The translations under genes were made by a program, and so were the position numbers. From NCBI RefSeq assembly GCF_034427655.1, contig NZ_JAXOFX010000013.1, positions 1-64,000 of the forward strand: a DNA stretch of 64,000 bases. Reading direction: 5' to 3'. Shown here in pieces: positions 60,521-64,000 of this stretch; position 1 is the first letter of the stretch; the number at the start of each line of letters is the position of its first letter. The notes under the pieces were generated by a model. That model was given only the letters and a program-made list of their open reading frames with translations. It was not told where the DNA came from and ran no database searches. The DNA comes from Robertmurraya_A mangrovi. Its GTDB lineage: Bacteria > Bacillota > Bacilli > Bacillales > Cytobacillaceae.

Positions 60521-61474
60521 CTATTTCACATTCGTTATTATACGATCTTCACTTAATAGTTCGGAGACTGTATCGATTTCTAAATCTTTTGCTTGGATTT
60601 GCTTGATTAATTGATCTAGCGCTTTTGCTGTAGAATCAGTAGGGTGCATTAAAACCATTGCTCCATTATGAATCTTACTAACTACTCGGTTAATAAGTAC
60701 ATCAGGAGAAGGTTTTTGCCAGTCAATTGTATCAACACTCCACATCACGGTCTTTAACTTTTCTTGTGAAGCTATTTGTACCACTTCGTCTCTGTAACTC
60801 CCACTAGGTGGAGCAAACCAAGTTGGCACTTTTCCAGTCGTAGCTTCAATTACCTGATTTGTTTTTTGTATTTCTTCTCGTGCTCTACCAGCAGAAATAA
60901 TTTTCATATCAGGATGAGAATAAGAATGATTCCCTACCTCATGTCCTGCATCAACAATCATTTTAGCTAGTTCAGGATTTTCCTTCACCCATCTACCTTC
61001 TAAAAAGAAGCTAGCCTGAACGTTATTCTTTTTTAACGTTGCCAAAATAGGAGATATGTACTCATTTCCCCACGCTACATTTATGATAAAACTTACCATT
61101 GGTTTATCCGGATGTCCTTTATAGATAGCATTCGGGGGAAGATCATCAAGATGGACGTTTGGAGAAACCTCCTTGAAAACAAGTTTTTCAGGATTAAATT
61201 CTTTGTCCTTCTTCATTTTTTTATATGAAGCCTCAATATCTACTTTTAAACCATTAAGCCCCGGCATTGCTTTCCAAACAGGATCTATTTTAGCATCAGA
61301 GGGCGGTACCTCATACTCCTTCGCCTTGAGTTCAATTTCATCCATCAATGTATTAGCTGCAGAAGCAGGAACACTCTGTCCTTTTAAGCTCGCTACATAC
61401 TGGTCAGATAACGGGTTATTTACCACGAGAAGAGCAAGTAAACTTATCATAACAATATAAAATATATTTTTCAT
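60521..61474 (-). CDS. ylxY: YlxY, polysaccharide-deacetylase-fold sporulation protein
   Basis: A 317-residue NodB-fold protein. Residues 1-22 are a signal/anchor segment. The deacetylase fold covers about 125-300 and keeps the His motif HSYSHPDM and the APPSGSYRDEV motif. The first motif is INVAWGNEY, so the catalytic Asp pair of active deacetylases is missing; activity is doubtful, which seems usual for this YlxY family. The ATG at 61474 follows AAGGAGG. Gene order pnpA-ylxY-mlpA is that of B. subtilis. Confidence 0.9.
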   Translation of the reverse strand: MKNIFYIVMISLLALLVVNNPLSDQYVASLKGQSVPASAANTLMDEIELKAKEYEVPPSDAKIDPVWKAMPGLNGLKVDIEASYKKMKKDKEFNPEKLVFKEVSPNVHLDDLPPNAIYKGHPDKPMVSFIINVAWGNEYISPILATLKKNNVQASFFLEGRWVKENPELAKMIVDAGHEVGNHSYSHPDMKIISAGRAREEIQKTNQVIEATTGKVPTWFAPPSGSYRDEVVQIASQEKLKTVMWSVDTIDWQKPSPDVLINRVVSKIHNGAMVLMHPTDSTAKALDQLIKQIQAKDLEIDTVSELLSEDRIITNVK

Positions 61475-61556
61475 TCTATATGCCTCCTTCATTACAAATT
61501 ATGTAATGATAGGACAAGGTAGAACGAATTAAACATTCATATTTCTAAAATCAATA

Positions 61557-61581
61557 AAAAGTCAGGGTTTCCCCTGACTCG
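61557..61581 (-). terminator. terminator of pnpA
   Basis: GTCAGGG and CCCTGAC form a stem followed by TTTTTATTG on the minus strand. Confidence 0.8.
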
Positions 61582-61638
61582 TCATTCGAGCACATGTAAG
61601 TCTATATGGTCCACTTCCTGCGCTAATCACTCTTTATA

Positions 61639-63759
61639 TTACTTTTGAGCTTGTTCTTGTTGCTCACGTTGCTCTTTTAATACGACTTTTCTAGATAGGT
61701 TTACACGACCTTGTTTGTCAATTTCCATGACTTTAACTAAGATTTCATCGCCAATCGCAACAACATCTTCTACTTTACCAACACGTTCTTCAGCTAGCTC
61801 AGAAATATGAACAAGTCCATCTTTACCGCTGAATAGTTCAACAAATGCACCGAATTTTTCAATTCGTTTTACTTTACCTAAATACATTTGTCCCACTTCT
61901 ACTTCACGAACGATATCTTCAATAATTTTCTTCGCTTTTTGGTTCATATCTTCTTCAGTTGAAGAAATGAAGATTGTACCATCTTGCTCAATATCGATTT
62001 TAACGCCTGTTTCTTCGATGATTTTATTAATTTGTTTACCACTTGGTCCAATAACATCACGAATTTTATCAGGGTTAATCGCCATTGTTAGGATTTTCGG
62101 AGCATAACGAGAAAGCTCATTTTTCGGCTCAGAAATCGTTGCCATCATCGATTCTAGAATTTGCATACGCCCTACTTTTGCTTGTTGTAATGCTTCTTCT
62201 AAAATTTGACGAGATAAGCCTTCAATTTTAATATCCATTTGAAGTGCTGTAACACCTTTTGAAGTTCCAGCTACTTTAAAATCCATATCTCCAAGGTGGT
62301 CTTCCATTCCTTGAATATCAGTTAAAATTGTATAATGCTCACCCGATTTAACTAATCCCATCGCAATACCAGCTACTGGTGCTTTAATCGGTACACCCGC
62401 ATCCATCATCGCTAATGTACTAGCACAAATACTTGCTTGTGAAGTTGAACCATTAGATTCTAATACTTCAGATACAAGACGAATGGTGTAAGGGAAGTCT
62501 TTTTCACTTGGAATAATTGGCTCTAAAGCACGTTCTCCAAGAGCACCGTGTCCGATTTCACGACGACCAGGGCCACGGATAGGTCCTGTCTCCCCAACGC
62601 TGAATTGAGGGAAGTTATAGTGGTGCATAAAGCGTTTTTCTTCTTCAATCCCTAGACCATCAAGTATTTGAACATCTCCCATTGCTCCTAATGTACAAAT
62701 ACTAAGAGCTTGAGTTTGGCCACGTGTGAATAGGCCTGAACCATGGGTACGAGGTAAAATATTGATTTCTGAAGACAGTGCACGAATGGCATCTGGGTTA
62801 CGGCCATCTGGACGTACTTTTTCTTCTGTAATTAATCGACGAACTTCACCTTTAACAATTTTGTCAAGAATTTGCTTTACTTGTTTTAAGTCTTCGTCTT
62901 CTGCTTCTTGCTCTTCATATTTAGCTATTACTTTTTGCTTTACTTCCGTAATCGCTTGTTCACGAGCATGCTTTTCTTGAACTTGGATAGCTTGTACTAT
63001 TTCAGTCTCGCACATGCCACGAATCTCCGCTTCAAGTTCTGCATCCAGTTCATATAAAGTAATTTCTAATTTTTCTTTTCCAACTTTAGCTACGATTTCT
63101 TCTTGGAACGCAATTAATCGTTTAATTTCATCATGACCGAACATAATTGCTTCTAGCATCGTTTCTTCAGGAACTTCATCAGCACCTGCTTCAACCATGT
63201 TAATCGCATCCTTTGTTCCTGCAACAACTAGGTGTAGATCACTATTTTCCATTTCAGTTACGGAAGGGTTAATAATAAAGTTACCATCTACACGTCCTAC
63301 CGTTACACCCGCAATTGGTCCTTCAAAAGGAATGTTTGAAACAGACAATGCTAAAGAAGATCCAAACATAGCAGCCATCTCTGATGAACAGTTTTGGTCT
63401 ACACTCATGACGATACTGATTACTTGAACTTCATTACGGAATCCATCTGCGAATAATGGACGAATAGGACGATCAATTAATCGGCTCGCTAAGATCGCTT
63501 TTTCACTTGGACGACCTTCCCTTTTAATAAATCCTCCTGGTATTTTACCAACCGCGTATAAACGTTCTTCGTAGTTAACCGTTAACGGGAAAAAATCTAA
63601 CTTCTTTGGTTCCTTTGATGCGGTTGCTGTACTTAATACAGCAGTGTCTCCGTAGCGAACTAAAACAGCACCGTTTGCTTGCTTTGCTAATTGTCCTATT
63701 TCAACTGTTAATGGACGTCCAGCCCAGTCAATAGAAAAGACTTGTTTATCTTGTCCCAT
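61639..63759 (-). CDS. pnpA: polynucleotide phosphorylase
   Basis: A 706-residue 3'-5' phosphorolytic exoribonuclease, trimeric in the family. Two RNase PH domains (about 1-225 and 310-540) flank a helical region. The KH domain holds DVIGPSGKQINKIIEETGVK near 560-580 and the S1 domain spans about 620-690 (GQMYLGKVKRIEKFGAFVEL). The active core RGPGRREIGHGALGERAL is present. The ATG at 63759 has GAGAGGGG upstream; an ATG nine codons earlier overlaps that site. The sequence beyond it to the window end (63787-64000) is probably the rpsO-pnpA spacer. Confidence 0.97.
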   Translation of the reverse strand: MGQDKQVFSIDWAGRPLTVEIGQLAKQANGAVLVRYGDTAVLSTATASKEPKKLDFFPLTVNYEERLYAVGKIPGGFIKREGRPSEKAILASRLIDRPIRPLFADGFRNEVQVISIVMSVDQNCSSEMAAMFGSSLALSVSNIPFEGPIAGVTVGRVDGNFIINPSVTEMENSDLHLVVAGTKDAINMVEAGADEVPEETMLEAIMFGHDEIKRLIAFQEEIVAKVGKEKLEITLYELDAELEAEIRGMCETEIVQAIQVQEKHAREQAITEVKQKVIAKYEEQEAEDEDLKQVKQILDKIVKGEVRRLITEEKVRPDGRNPDAIRALSSEINILPRTHGSGLFTRGQTQALSICTLGAMGDVQILDGLGIEEEKRFMHHYNFPQFSVGETGPIRGPGRREIGHGALGERALEPIIPSEKDFPYTIRLVSEVLESNGSTSQASICASTLAMMDAGVPIKAPVAGIAMGLVKSGEHYTILTDIQGMEDHLGDMDFKVAGTSKGVTALQMDIKIEGLSRQILEEALQQAKVGRMQILESMMATISEPKNELSRYAPKILTMAINPDKIRDVIGPSGKQINKIIEETGVKIDIEQDGTIFISSTEEDMNQKAKKIIEDIVREVEVGQMYLGKVKRIEKFGAFVELFSGKDGLVHISELAEERVGKVEDVVAIGDEILVKVMEIDKQGRVNLSRKVVLKEQREQQEQAQK

Positions 63760-64000
63760 TTGTGAACCCCTCTCTATGTTTTCCATTCAATTTATTATAA
63801 AAGAAGATTGGTATGCCCTTGTATCTTCCAGTAAGCTAAGTATGGAACTGCATTCTTATGTAGTATTAACATTTTCACTGATACTTAAAATAAAGGATAT
63901 GTATAATTGTATTACCATTTAGCTCTTTTTCAATTTAGTAAAGATGAAAAGAGGACCTTTTCTAGAAATAAAAAACAAAAAATACACGAAAATCCATCTA

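Noticed and set aside
60521..61474. YlxY as a degraded pseudogene because its catalytic Asp pair is missing
   Set aside because: The frame is full length with a good ribosome site, and the missing motif appears to be a trait of the YlxY family.
1..64000. CRISPR array, prophage, insertion sequence or tRNA genes
   Set aside because: No regularly spaced direct repeats, transposase or integrase frames, or tRNA-like cloverleafs were seen on either strand.

Overview
The window looks like a chromosomal segment of a spore-forming, low-GC Firmicute of the Bacillaceae. The left edge carries the 5' end of a Bacillus-type 16S rRNA. Almost every gene has a clear Bacillus subtilis counterpart, and the order (read right to left: pnpA-ylxY-mlpA-ymxH-dpaA-dpaB-asd-dapG-dapA-rnjB-tepA-ylzJ-spoIIIE-ymfC ... 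ymfF-ymfH-ymfI-ymfJ-ymfK-rodZ-pgsA-cinA-recA-rny-ymdB-spoVS ... miaB-ricA-cotE-mutS-mutL ... miaA-hfq ... spoVK-hflX-ynbB-glnR-glnA) is collinear with the B. subtilis 168 map as I remember it. Sporulation genes (spoVK, cotE, spoVS, spoIIIE, dpaAB, ylxY) support an endospore former. Nearly all genes lie on the minus strand.

Layout: 1-1.1 kb, 16S start with tandem promoters and a secreted LysM cell-wall hydrolase. 1.4-3.4 kb, the glnRA nitrogen operon with two GlnR boxes on its promoter. 3.5-9.6 kb, ynbB, hflX, a TRIC-like channel, spoVK, hfq and miaA. 9.6-16.1 kb, a non-conserved island between miaA and mutL: mreBH, a Gly/Tyr-rich repeat protein, a methyltransferase behind a transcription attenuator, and two small orphan genes. 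It is bounded by two near-identical inverted repeats. 16-24 kb, mutS, two accessory enzymes, cotE, ricA and miaB. 24-27 kb, korAB, a 2-oxoacid:ferredoxin oxidoreductase with a cre-like site at its promoter. 27-36 kb, spoVS, ymdB, rny, recA (LexA box), cinA, pgsA, rodZ, ymfK. 36-47 kb, ymfJIHF, a diguanylate cyclase and a nupNOPQ-type nucleoside ABC importer with its GntR regulator. 47-64 kb, spoIIIE, tepA, rnjB, the aspartate/dipicolinate pathway (dapA, dapG, asd, dpaB, dpaA), two M16/deacetylase-family genes and pnpA.

The genes form coherent groups: DNA repair (mutSL, recA), RNA processing and decay (rny, rnjB, pnpA, hfq, miaA, miaB, ricA), spore formation (dipicolinate, coat, DNA translocation) and nitrogen/carbon control.

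No prophage, transposase, CRISPR array or toxin-antitoxin system is visible. The most unusual structure is a family of five dispersed 125-133 bp GC-rich palindromic repeats whose stems differ in sequence between copies yet stay base-paired. There is also one copy of a second palindromic repeat, a promoter-proximal terminator overlapped by a 17-codon reading frame ahead of the methyltransferase, and a structured region downstream of ymfJ. I see no clear new multi-gene system; this is mainly conserved housekeeping sequence with interesting small elements.
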